A DNA stretch of 64,000 nt from Anaerolineales bacterium (GTDB taxonomy: Bacteria > Chloroflexota > Anaerolineae > Anaerolineales > UBA4823), in contig JAFGJM010000038.1 of the NCBI GenBank assembly GCA_016929095.1, positions 1 to 64,000 on the forward strand. The letters are read 5' to 3'. The notes beneath the pieces were generated by a model. The model searched no databases and was not told the origin of the DNA. It saw nothing but the letters and a program-made list of their open reading frames with translations. Within the stretch, counting starts at the first letter, position 1. The number at the start of each line of letters is the position of its first letter. Positions 33,001-41,363 of this stretch are shown here, in pieces. Both the position numbers and the translations under genes were made by a program.

Positions 33001-34164
33001 GGCGCGCAACGTGCGGCGGTTTTCATCCGTTTCGAGTTCGATCTGCGTCTCCCCGGCGAATTCCAGCGTCACCTGGGCGGTGGAACCCGATCCTCCGGCG
33101 CTGCCCTTTACCGTCAATTGCAGGCTGGTGACGTTGGGTGCGCCGGTCAGGCTCAGGCTGGCATCCAACCTGCCCCGGGCGCGTGGCGGGGCAATGTTCA
33201 AAAAACTGGCGCCAGGCGGCGCCTCGATTTCCAGAACGGCCTCGCTGGCGCGTTTAGTACCGCCCTGCATATCCACTTTCCATACCGTGGCTTGCAAAGC
33301 GGCAGGCTTATCCTCGCTCATCATCAGGTGGTCATCGCTCACTTGCAGGATATAACCAGCGACACCCTCCTCTTCTTGCGATTTATCCTTTTTATCTTTT
33401 CCGGTTTTAGATTTTGCCCTGGCGCGGGCAGCGGCAGCAATGGCAGCCGCCGCCGCGGTAAGCGCCGCGCCTCCGGCTGCCAGAGCGCCGATAATTGTCG
33501 TCCAATTAGTAGGGTTGCCAGAATAATCTGCCTCGTCAGACGATTGGCTTACCGTTTGGCTGCCCGTTAAGCTATTCACATGAAGTTTCAGTAAAGGTAA
33601 TAACCGATCTATCTGCTCATTACCCCAATCATATTCACCCCCGCCTCGAGGCCCACTACTCATTTTCACAATAATGGCAAACTCAGGAAAATCAAGCCAA
33701 TAATACCGGGTCAACAGATCGTTATCTCGATAATCTTCGACATAATACGCATCGTATCCGCTAAAAGTTTTTTGTGAATAGTTCTTTACCGTATCCGATT
33801 GAGGTGGACTATAAGAATATTCCTGCCGCCATCTTGACTTGAAATCCGATAAACCGTCATATTTTTTCCCCGAATATCCATAAGCCCCATTGGGTATCGC
33901 TTCAATAATGATTTCAGCATATGTAATATAAGGATTTAAGTGGCACATAAATCTGTAATATCTACTTGGCGTAAAATCTATCAATTCCCATTTAAAGTCC
34001 AGTCCATCAAGTTGACAGGCAGGCAAAGAATCATATGTGACTTCAAAAAAATCACTTGAACCGCCAGATTGCGGTAACGCGCTGCTTGCTGATGTATCAT
34101 GCCAAACAGAAATAAAGAAAAGGCAAAAAATTATGAATAAAAAGATTGGTTTCTTCTTCAACAT
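30010..34164 (-). CDS. Giant membrane-tethered protein of unknown function, toxin-like C-terminus
   Basis: This 1,384-residue protein has a signal peptide (about 1-27) and a globular external domain (28-215, with cysteines 50 and 74). An alanine-rich membrane helix (221-247) is followed by a lysine-rich stop-transfer RARAKSKTGKDKKDK. Beta-sandwich-like repeats occupy about 265-800, then an alpha-helical region (about 800-1060, with a second hydrophobic stretch near 930-955). The C-terminal module (about 1080-1384) contains KGGGSLGTDNDYRLCYEV near 1131-1148, then RIEIDRNKW. The G-S-x-G-T-D-x-D order resembles nucleotidyltransferase or polymorphic-toxin active sites. By the positive-inside rule most of it would be cytoplasmic, unless the Ala-rich helix is cleaved or inverted. 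No homologue is recognised. It is the largest gene of the zinc-ribbon operon. Confidence 0.7.
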   Translation of the reverse strand: MLKKKPIFLFIIFCLFFISVWHDTSASSALPQSGGSSDFFEVTYDSLPACQLDGLDFKWELIDFTPSRYYRFMCHLNPYITYAEIIIEAIPNGAYGYSGKKYDGLSDFKSRWRQEYSYSPPQSDTVKNYSQKTFSGYDAYYVEDYRDNDLLTRYYWLDFPEFAIIVKMSSGPRGGGEYDWGNEQIDRLLPLLKLHVNSLTGSQTVSQSSDEADYSGNPTNWTTIIGALAAGGAALTAAAAAIAAAARARAKSKTGKDKKDKSQEEEGVAGYILQVSDDHLMMSEDKPAALQATVWKVDMQGGTKRASEAVLEIEAPPGASFLNIAPPRARGRLDASLSLTGAPNVTSLQLTVKGSAGGSGSTAQVTLEFAGETQIELETDENRRTLRADGKDGFYVYARITVEGETDEEALKAAQDSLEFKIEGAGRDWVDHSPPQEIDDWKAIYLRASNPDALRPESPPPGAFEVKVNGEYKGKKLTNRVIIDLLGLPVLKISENYAAFLLGQAETTELKVWIEPPDDQEWEYDFKLMNQSVEVEAHFEDEPESDGQTGIKKLVIAENGVVSDEKTTAENGLYASDTLRIFAALDDLKIHNDVDISIYQEGLFVIPYGRARDGAYHLKADGKKAPVEIDFRLLLWNYETRRLEANREKGLNLNFASLDEDEKTNNMMEVAQLQHRSNGMRFSNMSSEKYLFWTEKELPSDGEVLFVNMQASSELETVDFTLGVETLAIPSYLPREELKRCQHLIDKHAPPGSKAKLQEILDKRAPVLDAEGLYQLRLQLWNIIQSIIQGEGGQGYHDEAVWANRIVTTLEWTKWAGDHCFNAVIAAKMGPKYVPYATFCKEVLIDCLNKCLNEGKTLSDWANGYYDQIWGQLMDVWVHMREIILKRGVEAAKKRAWMKLKEMLENRFVPIPFPGGKVAIPGWLVFKIFYSMGSFINYIFAGLSMYEAARKTTWDVADDAIGDYIMELGMKKGDQTLGKVISDEVYGKDGKSLIGQKYKGVMKDLKDAYNESGYTKSDRTQQKLNELKKANQKFAEERKKNAANSKAANQVRKGTRKENGKLYANKEDVLDIMGDPVAVRSLKDAPRDVQEAFENTRNKIYREHNAKLIRWARKNLPEAKGHKIVVDNFRTPGKGGGSLGTDNDYRLCYEVTRPDGTRMRIEIDRNKWDEESYKIFSESTGGPGKFKTHKEHAQSLQQLATDQYQIEASPDFADQKKVWVDEKGNIIEDTKKWINEHKDNPNKKLKMVTAQVRSNILDVKAGKATLKDAEYLGKMYNIKVGDALHKGSKGDAYAQAKKAVETLREVRTGYSRQGKKIQPLSNEMKIGMQAVEMAAENFNNPEALALAEKTLAENNLGSLTDFTNKIASQFDSVKIADLHDSLKK

Positions 34165-34234
34165 CTCGCCCTCATAATTTCAGTCATCTATTTCAATGCT
34201 CTATTCTGCCGGTTTTTCAGCATTAAATATTTTT

Positions 34235-34909
34235 TCACTTTTTCAATGCTTTCAGTCCGGTGCGCGCTGCAATGAGCATAGATATCAATTGAGTCACACC
34301 ACTGGGTAACAAACTGCCCAGCATTGACGGATAATCGAGGATCAACCTCAGTGTATCCAGCAGCGAGCCGCCCTGCAGCAGCGCCAATCCGCCGGTCGCC
34401 AGCAGCATGATGAAAGACGCCACCCCGCGGCGCTCTCCGGCAATCAAACCCGCCACCAGGTTAATGCCCGCCAGCCCCAGTTTTGTTGCTGCTGCCCCAG
34501 GCTCCAACCCCTCTGTCAGAGCAGAAGTGGCTGCTTCCAGCACGGCGGCGCCAAATGCCTGCAGCGCCGGTCCGCGCAGCGATGACCCCTTTTGAGCCGG
34601 TTTTTGAGCCGGGCGGCTTCGGCTCAAGGTTCCGCCTGCGGTTTGAACCGCTGCTTTCAGGATGCTCTGGATCGATTGGGCAGGGATTTTATCACCTACC
34701 GCCACCTGCCAGGGGACAGGGCGCGGGATGGAGGGCATTCTGGGCTTAGGAGCAGACCTGGCAGCAGGTTTGCCTCCTGCCCGTCTGGTTTGCGGTTTAG
34801 CAGAGGCGGGTGCAGCGCTGTTGAGCGGCTTTCCGCAAGCTTTACAAAATCGGGCGCCGGGTCGATTCGCCGACCCACAGTTTTGACATATATTGGTATC
34901 ACCATTCAT
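34235..34909 (-). CDS. Zinc-ribbon protein with hydrophobic C-terminal half
   Basis: This 224-residue protein has an N-terminal ribbon (C8, C11, C22, C25), a long Pro/Ala/Arg-rich linker (about 30-75), then a helical region (about 80-224) with hydrophobic stretches near 140-165, 168-190 and 200-218. Those could be membrane-associated helices or a pore-like bundle. The linker carries many basic residues (TRRAGGKPAARSAPKPR). It starts at ATG 34907-34909 without an obvious Shine-Dalgarno site. It precedes the giant protein by 70 bp. Function unknown; the shared ribbon suggests that it belongs to the same complex as its neighbours. Confidence 0.68.
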   Translation of the reverse strand: MNGDTNICQNCGSANRPGARFCKACGKPLNSAAPASAKPQTRRAGGKPAARSAPKPRMPSIPRPVPWQVAVGDKIPAQSIQSILKAAVQTAGGTLSRSRPAQKPAQKGSSLRGPALQAFGAAVLEAATSALTEGLEPGAAATKLGLAGINLVAGLIAGERRGVASFIMLLATGGLALLQGGSLLDTLRLILDYPSMLGSLLPSGVTQLISMLIAARTGLKALKK

Positions 34910-34953
34910 CTAATTTTTTATCCCTCATCGGATGTCTTCCCTTTCCCACAAGC

Positions 34954-35802
34954 TTATTGTGCGCAGGGGCGGAATGTATTGTCTTGAAATAATTCAGAGG
35001 TAAAGGAGCCGTCTTTGGCAACGATTTGAAATTCAAACCACGATTCATGCATCATCGGTGGATAATAAAAATTGTTGGTACCCTCCCAGGTGTTGGCGTC
35101 GAAAGTGTAGGAATATTGACCGCTGCCCATATTTTGCATATCCACCTCTTCCCAATCGGTGGTAGTGCCGGCTATCTTATCTTTCAAATGCCAGCGCACC
35201 GCCAACGCACCGCCAACGCCATCCATGCTGACGTTGATGGTCATAGAGGTGGCGCCATCTGAAGGCACGCAATAGAAGATATTGCGGTCGACCGTGATTT
35301 CGGGGGCTTTTGATGATGGCGGCTGTGTTTCAGAAGGCAATTGAATGGGCAGCTCGGTAGCCTGGGAGGAGGGATGTTCGTATCCCTCGAATATATCTTG
35401 TTCGTCTGCCAATTCGGGAGGCAGAGGCACCGTGCCATCTATGGTCGATTGCGAAAATAAAGCCGACAGGAAGGGGATTTCATATCGATAATACACGACT
35501 GCTGCCACCGCCAACACACACAATATAACGAGCAAACCGCTGCATCCTAATAATCCAAATATCCAGACTTTAGAACGAGGCGGTTTATCAGCCGGCGTTT
35601 GCGGAGGAATAAATTCATCCTGCTCGGGAGGTTGCACTTCTTGATAATCCTGGGATGCGCCACCCACAACTTCTTCATTGCTCGGGGGCGACGTGTCGAT
35701 GGGCGCACCAGATAACGGGTGACCACACATCTCACAAAAACGGGCGCCCCCTTCATTCATGAAGTTACATTTTTCACATTTGAGTGTATTCATGGTATTC
35801 AC
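34954..35802 (-). CDS. Zinc-ribbon transmembrane protein with secreted beta-sandwich domain
   Basis: This 282-residue protein has a cytoplasmic N-terminal ribbon (C9, C12, C23, C26), a Pro/Glu-rich linker, one membrane helix (about 78-104) and an external C-terminal domain (about 165-282). That domain has the alternating strands of an Ig- or carbohydrate-binding-type beta sandwich, and its two cysteines (near 176 and 280) could form a disulfide. It begins at GTG 35800-35802, supported by AGGAG six bases upstream. The single-pass layout with a ribbon inside and a binding domain outside is what a sensor or anchor would have. It is the second gene in the operon order. Confidence 0.7.
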   Translation of the reverse strand: MNTMNTLKCEKCNFMNEGGARFCEMCGHPLSGAPIDTSPPSNEEVVGGASQDYQEVQPPEQDEFIPPQTPADKPPRSKVWIFGLLGCSGLLVILCVLAVAAVVYYRYEIPFLSALFSQSTIDGTVPLPPELADEQDIFEGYEHPSSQATELPIQLPSETQPPSSKAPEITVDRNIFYCVPSDGATSMTINVSMDGVGGALAVRWHLKDKIAGTTTDWEEVDMQNMGSGQYSYTFDANTWEGTNNFYYPPMMHESWFEFQIVAKDGSFTSELFQDNTFRPCAQ

Positions 35803-35872
35803 CTCATTCTCCTGCTAATAAGGACAAACTACACAGTTACAATAAAGTAAACTATTATGCTTATTCTTTTTA

Positions 35873-36610
35873 TTACGATCCTTGTTTTTCAATCAATTGC
35901 AAGAGTTGAACCCCCTGCTGAAGGAATGTTTCCATCTGGTGAGCAGGCATCAAATGCGGGCGGCGGTAGATAAAAAGAAACTCACCGCGCCCTTCAACGC
36001 TCAGCCAGTCGGCTTTTGCCAGCCATTCCAGCACTTCATCGTTAAATATTGCACGCACTTGCTCAGGATTATCGCCTTGCAGCCAGTACCGGCTGGCGAG
36101 AGGGTGTGTACTTTCCAGTGAAATTTCGGTAAACCCGGGCAAGAATCGGTAGAAAACCGGCTTGCTGCCCGGGCGGAAGCAAAAACCGGGCAGCGACCCA
36201 TGCGGCAATTCCAGGCGTAGCACCGTCTGGCGGGCGCCTTTGCCGCTGCGCGGTTTGGCTTTCCCAACCCCATACCATACATGGTCGAATAACAAGAAAT
36301 TCACCCCCTGGTATATGCCGCTGATCAGGTTGTAAATCTGGCGCCGGTGAGGTTCACCCAGGGCAAAAAGCGGAAACAGATGCGGTTCTGCAAGCAATTC
36401 TCTCGCTTTTTCCGTTTGTTTAATACCCGGTAAAATGTGCTGCAACAAGTTGTAGGATTCGTAATGAAACCCCAACGCGTCAACCTTTTGGCGCAGGGCG
36501 GTGCTGCGCAGGCTGGCGGTTATGTAACCATAAAGCATCACCAGCAACACCATGCCCAGGATGCCGATCAGACACACAAGGAAAAGCAATAAGGAAATAT
36601 CCACTGTCAT
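35873..36610 (-). CDS. Membrane-anchored protein of unknown function
   Basis: This 245-residue protein has an N-terminal membrane helix (about 6-30), a short juxtamembrane segment (LRSTALRQKVDALGFHYES) and a soluble beta-rich domain (about 55-240). Family-like stretches include YNLISGIYQGVNFLLFDHVW, then ESTHPLASRYWLQGDNPEQV, then WLSVEGRGEFLFIYRR. These resemble the DUF3137-like membrane proteins whose C-terminal domain is PH-like, but this is a tentative link. It is the first gene of the zinc-ribbon operon and lacks a ribbon itself. The soluble domain should be cytoplasmic. Confidence 0.6.
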   Translation of the reverse strand: MTVDISLLLFLVCLIGILGMVLLVMLYGYITASLRSTALRQKVDALGFHYESYNLLQHILPGIKQTEKARELLAEPHLFPLFALGEPHRRQIYNLISGIYQGVNFLLFDHVWYGVGKAKPRSGKGARQTVLRLELPHGSLPGFCFRPGSKPVFYRFLPGFTEISLESTHPLASRYWLQGDNPEQVRAIFNDEVLEWLAKADWLSVEGRGEFLFIYRRPHLMPAHQMETFLQQGVQLLQLIEKQGS

Positions 36611-36785
36611 AAGCCTTTCTTATGCAGTCTATAACTCCAGCCGCATCATGTGATTCATTGTTTAGGCGTGTTTCCCTGTTTTTTCAGAAATAACGCTTTG
36701 TTTTTTTTTATATAGCCCGTAAGTAATAAAATTATAGCACGGCATCAGGTTGAGGGCGTAAAAAAAGCCTGTAAAATCACTATTT

Positions 36786-37619
36786 TTAAACACTCCAAAA
36801 AATCAACGCCGATTGATAACCACCGGACCAGTAGTAATACCCCTCTTGTTTAACAAGTTTGCGCTTAAGGATATCCTGCAGATAATCGTCATAGGTCGAA
36901 CAGGCATGTAGCCCCAATCTGATTTTTAGATTAGTAAATGCTTCGTCGAAGCTGGCGCTCTTGGTGGAATACCACTTGTCCGATTTTTCGATTTGCACAT
37001 TGGCATAAATTCCCATCTGGATCAAGATATTATAAGCAATGGTGAAATTGGGAGAATCATGGGGTTGGTGGTAGATATGCATAAAGGCTTCGGAAAGCAT
37101 GCCGTCCAGAGAGGGGGCGCGAATGAGTAAAAAGCACATTTTATCGGTGCAATCGATCATGTGTTTAACGAACCCTCGAAAATCAGCCACGCCGTACATG
37201 GCATGCGAACAAAACGAATAATCGTGTTTTCCCGGGTTTGCCTCAGGCCAGGATTCTTCAATCACTTCAATATTGCTCACCTTATTGCGCCGAATGTTCT
37301 CCAAGAAAATCTCCCGCATGGCTCTCGAGGGTTCAACCGCGGTCACTTTGCGCACACACTCTGAAAATAAGAGTGACCAGGCGCCTGTCCCGGCGCCAAT
37401 ATCGAGGATAGAAGCATCTGACTCTAAAAAAGAAAGAACAGTTTCACGCGAAGAATCCATATTTTTCCAGCGGTGCTTAACCCGCTCGTCATAATCTTGA
37501 GCTTTGGCGCACCATTTATCTTCATCGCCGGGTGTTTCGATGGATGTCTTTTGATAGTCTTTCTTAATTTCAACCAATTCAGCCCAAAGATCTGCCCAAT
37601 CGGTGATGTTTTGCATCAT
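36786..37619 (-). CDS. Class I SAM-dependent methyltransferase
   Basis: This 277-residue methyltransferase has motif I SILDIGAGTGAWSLLFSE near residues 88-105 and an acidic strand-2 end (VTAVEPSRAM). YSFCSHAMYGVADFRGFVKH fits motif IV and the following helix. The N-terminal helical region (1-80) is longer than in minimal enzymes. AAGGAG precedes the ATG. It is separated by 175 bp from the zinc-ribbon operon and is not obviously part of it. The substrate is unknown. A short T-rich region on the minus strand after the gene could act as a terminator. Confidence 0.85.
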   Translation of the reverse strand: MMQNITDWADLWAELVEIKKDYQKTSIETPGDEDKWCAKAQDYDERVKHRWKNMDSSRETVLSFLESDASILDIGAGTGAWSLLFSECVRKVTAVEPSRAMREIFLENIRRNKVSNIEVIEESWPEANPGKHDYSFCSHAMYGVADFRGFVKHMIDCTDKMCFLLIRAPSLDGMLSEAFMHIYHQPHDSPNFTIAYNILIQMGIYANVQIEKSDKWYSTKSASFDEAFTNLKIRLGLHACSTYDDYLQDILKRKLVKQEGYYYWSGGYQSALIFWSV

Positions 37620-37692
37620 GAAAGCTCCTTTTCCGCGATGGTATTATCATGTCCTATCTTATTTTCCAACAATATATAGAAGAAAAAATATA

Positions 37693-38481
37693 TCAGGTAT
37701 TACGAATCACTAAGAATTCATGCAACCAGGCGCGCACCTGTGATGGGTCCTTCACTCGAAATTGAGCACCAGTCACCACAGGGCTGTCGGCAACCCGAAC
37801 GGCAAAACCTCCTGATTCTGCAACTACCTCAAAAGCGGCTTCATCTTTATCATCATCCCCAAAATATATCACCATCGCACCCTGGGGAGTCAATTCCTGC
37901 AACACCCACTGTACAGCCTTTGATTTATCCGCCTCACATGGCGCATATTCCAGAAAACGATCGCCTCCCATTATTCGGAAACATAAATCTGGCTGTAAAT
38001 TTCGGGCTTCTTCCTGGGCTGCGGTCATGACGAATTCTACATCTTCTTTTTGCGCAAACCGCCCATGAATAGCCAACGCCCAGCCTTTGTCTTCCAGATA
38101 AAACCCTTCCCGCTCTCCGATGATTTCTCTCCAGTGAGGCAGCAAAGTTTCTATGGTCGGTCGTACCATTTCAAAAGGTATCACAGACCGAAAGTTTCCA
38201 TCAGGTAATTGCATCTCGATGCCATATGTCCCCCCCAGTAAAAGCCCATCTACCGGCATAAGTTTTTGAATATGAGCCAGCCGCCGTCCGCTTATGATCG
38301 CAGGAAGTATCCCTTTTGCAGAAACCAGACGTTCTAATACCGATAGGATTTCCCTCTCACGCATTACAATATCCGGCGTAGACGCAAATTCCGCTAAAGT
38401 ACCATCGTAATCTAAAAAGAGTCGCAATACTTCTGCTCTGGCTGCTTTATGCATCAAGCCGGTAAGATCATCATCTGTCAT
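37693..38481 (-). CDS. otsB: Trehalose-6-phosphate phosphatase
   Basis: This 262-residue HAD-superfamily phosphatase converts trehalose-6-phosphate to trehalose in the cytoplasm. HAD motif I is FLDYDGTLAEF, with nucleophile D24 and general acid D26. GGTYGIEMQLPDG near 82-94 lies in the cap region specific to T6P phosphatases, and motif IV is GDDDKDEAAFEVV near 205-217. The start overlaps the GT4 gene stop (ATGA at 38478-38481), indicating translational coupling. It is the last gene of an operon with a GT20 synthase. The second enzyme of an OtsA/OtsB pathway is therefore well supported. Confidence 0.93.
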   Translation of the reverse strand: MTDDDLTGLMHKAARAEVLRLFLDYDGTLAEFASTPDIVMREREILSVLERLVSAKGILPAIISGRRLAHIQKLMPVDGLLLGGTYGIEMQLPDGNFRSVIPFEMVRPTIETLLPHWREIIGEREGFYLEDKGWALAIHGRFAQKEDVEFVMTAAQEEARNLQPDLCFRIMGGDRFLEYAPCEADKSKAVQWVLQELTPQGAMVIYFGDDDKDEAAFEVVAESGGFAVRVADSPVVTGAQFRVKDPSQVRAWLHEFLVIRNT

Positions 38482-39725
38482 CTATCTTTCACCTTCAATA
38501 AGGGTAATATTTGGCGCTTGAAAATGGACTTCCAGGTATAGCTCTGGCGCGCCTTCACACGTAAGGCATGTTCGGGCTTATTGCCCAACCAGTTCAGGAT
38601 CTGTCTGGCAAGCGAATCTGGATTTGCCTTATTAGAAATGGTCAATGCATTTTCTTGTGCCAATTCTCGTAAAGCAGGCATGGGTGTAGAGATAACCGGC
38701 AGACCTAATAACCCGGCTTCAAGCACGGGCATACCAAATCCTTCCCGGTGGGAGGGCATCAACATGGCATCGGCTACCCGGTATAATTCAGAGACTATGT
38801 TATCCCCAATAAAATAACCTGCATCCGGGTGCAAACCTGATTCATACACAAAGCGCATCTCATTTTCCACCCCCAGGCGACGGCGTAACTCCAACAGAGA
38901 TTGATAATATGCCATACTGTCCGGATCGTGTGGATCTGGCGGACCGGTCAACACCAATTTTGGCCGACAGTTCAATTTCTTTATAGCCGCAACCAATTCA
39001 AGCGCAAATTCGATATTTTTCGCTTTTGTGACCCTTACCGGCATGAGAAATATAAGGTCGGCAGACAACAGATCTAAACGGTTCATTAACGCTGCACCCT
39101 CAATCGAAAGACCAAACAACGTCACGGGATTCACCCCGTTGTAAACGATATGCACTTGCTCTGGGAGACAACCAAAGGTTTCAATAACCTCCTTTTGACG
39201 CTGCTCCGAAACCGCCACATATGTCACATCAGGGCGATATTTTTTCAACAATTCCCAGGGATACGCCGGATATACTTTATCTCGTGAGCTCGGACTGCTC
39301 CAGGTTAAATCATGGCACCAGGCGATAGGGTGTTTGATCAATCCCTCATCCATAAGATGAAATAAAGCCGTAGTCAGGGGTAAGTTGAAATGTTTCGTCA
39401 GCACATTATGTACAATAATATGGTCGTATTCCGCGAATAAGGGGCGCAAGCGGGCAGCCAGGGATTTCACAAGTCCATCAAATGTATCTGGGATTTCTCC
39501 CGAATTCAACCTGTCTGTTGCCGCAGAAATCTGTGGGTGTAATGTGTCAATTTCATCGATGCCAATAAAATCCACGCCGCGTGGCATTGCTGAGGCTTCC
39601 CCTCGACCGGCAATCACCGTGAGATCCAAACCAGCATCAGCAAACTGCTCGGCGTGAGCCTGGATGACAGACTCTACACCCCCAATCACTGGCGCAGTTG
39701 AATAATGCAATATGGCGGTTTTCAT
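38478..39725 (-). CDS. GT4-family glycosyltransferase
   Basis: This 415-residue GT-B glycosyltransferase has an N-terminal acceptor domain (MKTAILHYSTAPVIGGVES) and a C-terminal nucleotide-sugar domain. The latter carries the E-x7-E motif in REGFGMPVLEAGLLGLP and is similar to Glycos_transf_1. I chose ATG 39723-39725 with GGAG upstream; the frame opens at 39788 without one. It sits between the GT20 synthase and the phosphatase in one operon. Possible roles are synthesis of a trehalose-containing or other osmolyte glycoside, or of a nearby glycolipid. The presence of a second glycosyltransferase distinguishes this locus from the plain OtsA-OtsB pair. Confidence 0.87.
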   Translation of the reverse strand: MKTAILHYSTAPVIGGVESVIQAHAEQFADAGLDLTVIAGRGEASAMPRGVDFIGIDEIDTLHPQISAATDRLNSGEIPDTFDGLVKSLAARLRPLFAEYDHIIVHNVLTKHFNLPLTTALFHLMDEGLIKHPIAWCHDLTWSSPSSRDKVYPAYPWELLKKYRPDVTYVAVSEQRQKEVIETFGCLPEQVHIVYNGVNPVTLFGLSIEGAALMNRLDLLSADLIFLMPVRVTKAKNIEFALELVAAIKKLNCRPKLVLTGPPDPHDPDSMAYYQSLLELRRRLGVENEMRFVYESGLHPDAGYFIGDNIVSELYRVADAMLMPSHREGFGMPVLEAGLLGLPVISTPMPALRELAQENALTISNKANPDSLARQILNWLGNKPEHALRVKARQSYTWKSIFKRQILPLLKVKDR

Positions 39726-39812
39726 ATAAATTTCTCCATAATGATAGGTCGCAGGGGCATCGCCTCTTTTCAAGAGACTGTTTATCAAAGAGACCAGAAT
39801 TTAGACAATAAA

Positions 39813-41345
39813 CTAATAACCGAATTTTCCAATCTCCTTGATCTGTTTACAGAACCAATCCACAATATCATTTTCTTCTACCAGCCAACGCAATCGGTTG
39901 GCGCGGATTTTGCGTTCTTCATCAGACATGGTCAATGCTTGATGGAGCGCCTCAGCCGTGGCGTATATATCACAGGGGGAAATGACCAGCGCCCCCGATT
40001 CCAGTTGTTCGCTCGCACCAGTTCGCTCCGAAAGCACCAAAACCCCGTCTCTTTGATTTACAACCGGGCCTTCTTTGGCAACCAGGTTCATTCCATCCGC
40101 AATCGAATTCACCAACAACACATCATATAATTGAAGCGCAGCCACAGCCCCGGGGTAATTTTCCCCAATCATTACACGGATAGGCTCCCACTCGCTAGTG
40201 CCAAATTGCGAGTTGACCCATCCGGCGGCAGCCATGATTTTATTGTGGTAATCATGGTATTCATCCACATCCAGCCTGGAGGGTACCAATAATGCGATGA
40301 ACTTCACTTTTCCGTGGTGCTCCGGGTGCAGCTCTAACATCTCACCAAAAGACTGAAAACCGCGCACAATATTTTTACTCGGATCGGTACGGTCAACGCG
40401 CAATATCAATTGCTGCCCTTTGATCATTTCTTCAAATTGAGTACGTTGTTGTTGCGTTTCAGGTGAGCCCGCCATTTCCTTTATTGCGGGCACATCGATA
40501 GATATCGGAAAATTGCACACAATGGTGGCATGATTCCGATACCAGACCCGGCGATGTTTATAATTGACACTCGTGCCGGGTAAATGCGATTCAACCGATT
40601 GAAGAAAATTTAGCACGTCCTCCCGGGTCTGAAAACCAAGTAAATCTACTGCACATAAGCCATCCAGGATTTCTTTACGCATTCTGGATGGTAAGATACG
40701 CAACTCCTCCGATCCCGGCCAGGGAATGTGAACAAAATGTGTCAGAGTAACTTTGCGAGAGCGGCGTGTTCTACGCATTAGCCTGCGTAGCATACGCGGT
40801 AATAAATATAGATGGTAATCTTGCAGCATCACCAACGACCGACCCGGCGCGGCTTTTATGTGCTGAGCTACTGTTTGAGCAAACTTCCGATTCGCTTCTG
40901 CGTAACCCTGATCCCAGGCTTTCCAGGTATCGCGATTGATGTTTGGTCCTGAAACAAAATCCCACATCGAGTGTTGAATGAACCATAACAATGGATTGGA
41001 TATGACGTTGTAATAACCGTTATAAATATCTTCATCAATGGGGATGAGATGAAGGTCGATAGTTCGTCCATTTTCACCGATTTCCACCTCTCCCCATCCC
41101 CATTCCTTCTCAAGGTCGCCTATGGCCGCGGCAATCCAACTGATATCCACGCTTTTTGCCAGACCCAAAAGGGCCGTGACCAAACCTCCGCCGCCTCGTT
41201 GGATCTTTACTGTGCCATCTTCATCCCTGGAAAAACTGGCCGGCCCCCGATTGGAAACAACGATCAAGGATCGTCCTTCCAGTAATGCTTCCGGTTCACA
41301 ATTCCCGGGATATTCTTCGGGGGTCGATTGTCCCTTTTCAAACAT
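39813..41345 (-). CDS. otsA: GT20 trehalose-6-phosphate synthase-like enzyme
   Basis: This 510-residue enzyme of family GT20 joins a nucleotide-glucose to glucose-6-phosphate (or a related phosphate). SNRGP at residues 31-35 and GGGGLVTAL near 51-59 form the donor loop, then QDYHLYLLPRML near 184-195, and DGMNLVAKEGPVVNQ. The phosphate-binding arginine and lysine are in LRVDRTDPSKN, where E. coli OtsA has ERLDYSKG, so this is a divergent branch of GT20. The end GASEQLESGALVISP is typical. A glucosylglycerol-phosphate synthase is the main alternative, but the adjacent OtsB supports trehalose. It is 18 bp after the hydrolase gene. Confidence 0.88.
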   Translation of the reverse strand: MFEKGQSTPEEYPGNCEPEALLEGRSLIVVSNRGPASFSRDEDGTVKIQRGGGGLVTALLGLAKSVDISWIAAAIGDLEKEWGWGEVEIGENGRTIDLHLIPIDEDIYNGYYNVISNPLLWFIQHSMWDFVSGPNINRDTWKAWDQGYAEANRKFAQTVAQHIKAAPGRSLVMLQDYHLYLLPRMLRRLMRRTRRSRKVTLTHFVHIPWPGSEELRILPSRMRKEILDGLCAVDLLGFQTREDVLNFLQSVESHLPGTSVNYKHRRVWYRNHATIVCNFPISIDVPAIKEMAGSPETQQQRTQFEEMIKGQQLILRVDRTDPSKNIVRGFQSFGEMLELHPEHHGKVKFIALLVPSRLDVDEYHDYHNKIMAAAGWVNSQFGTSEWEPIRVMIGENYPGAVAALQLYDVLLVNSIADGMNLVAKEGPVVNQRDGVLVLSERTGASEQLESGALVISPCDIYATAEALHQALTMSDEERKIRANRLRWLVEENDIVDWFCKQIKEIGKFGY

Positions 41346-41363
41346 CTGCGCCTCGTTTCCTGG

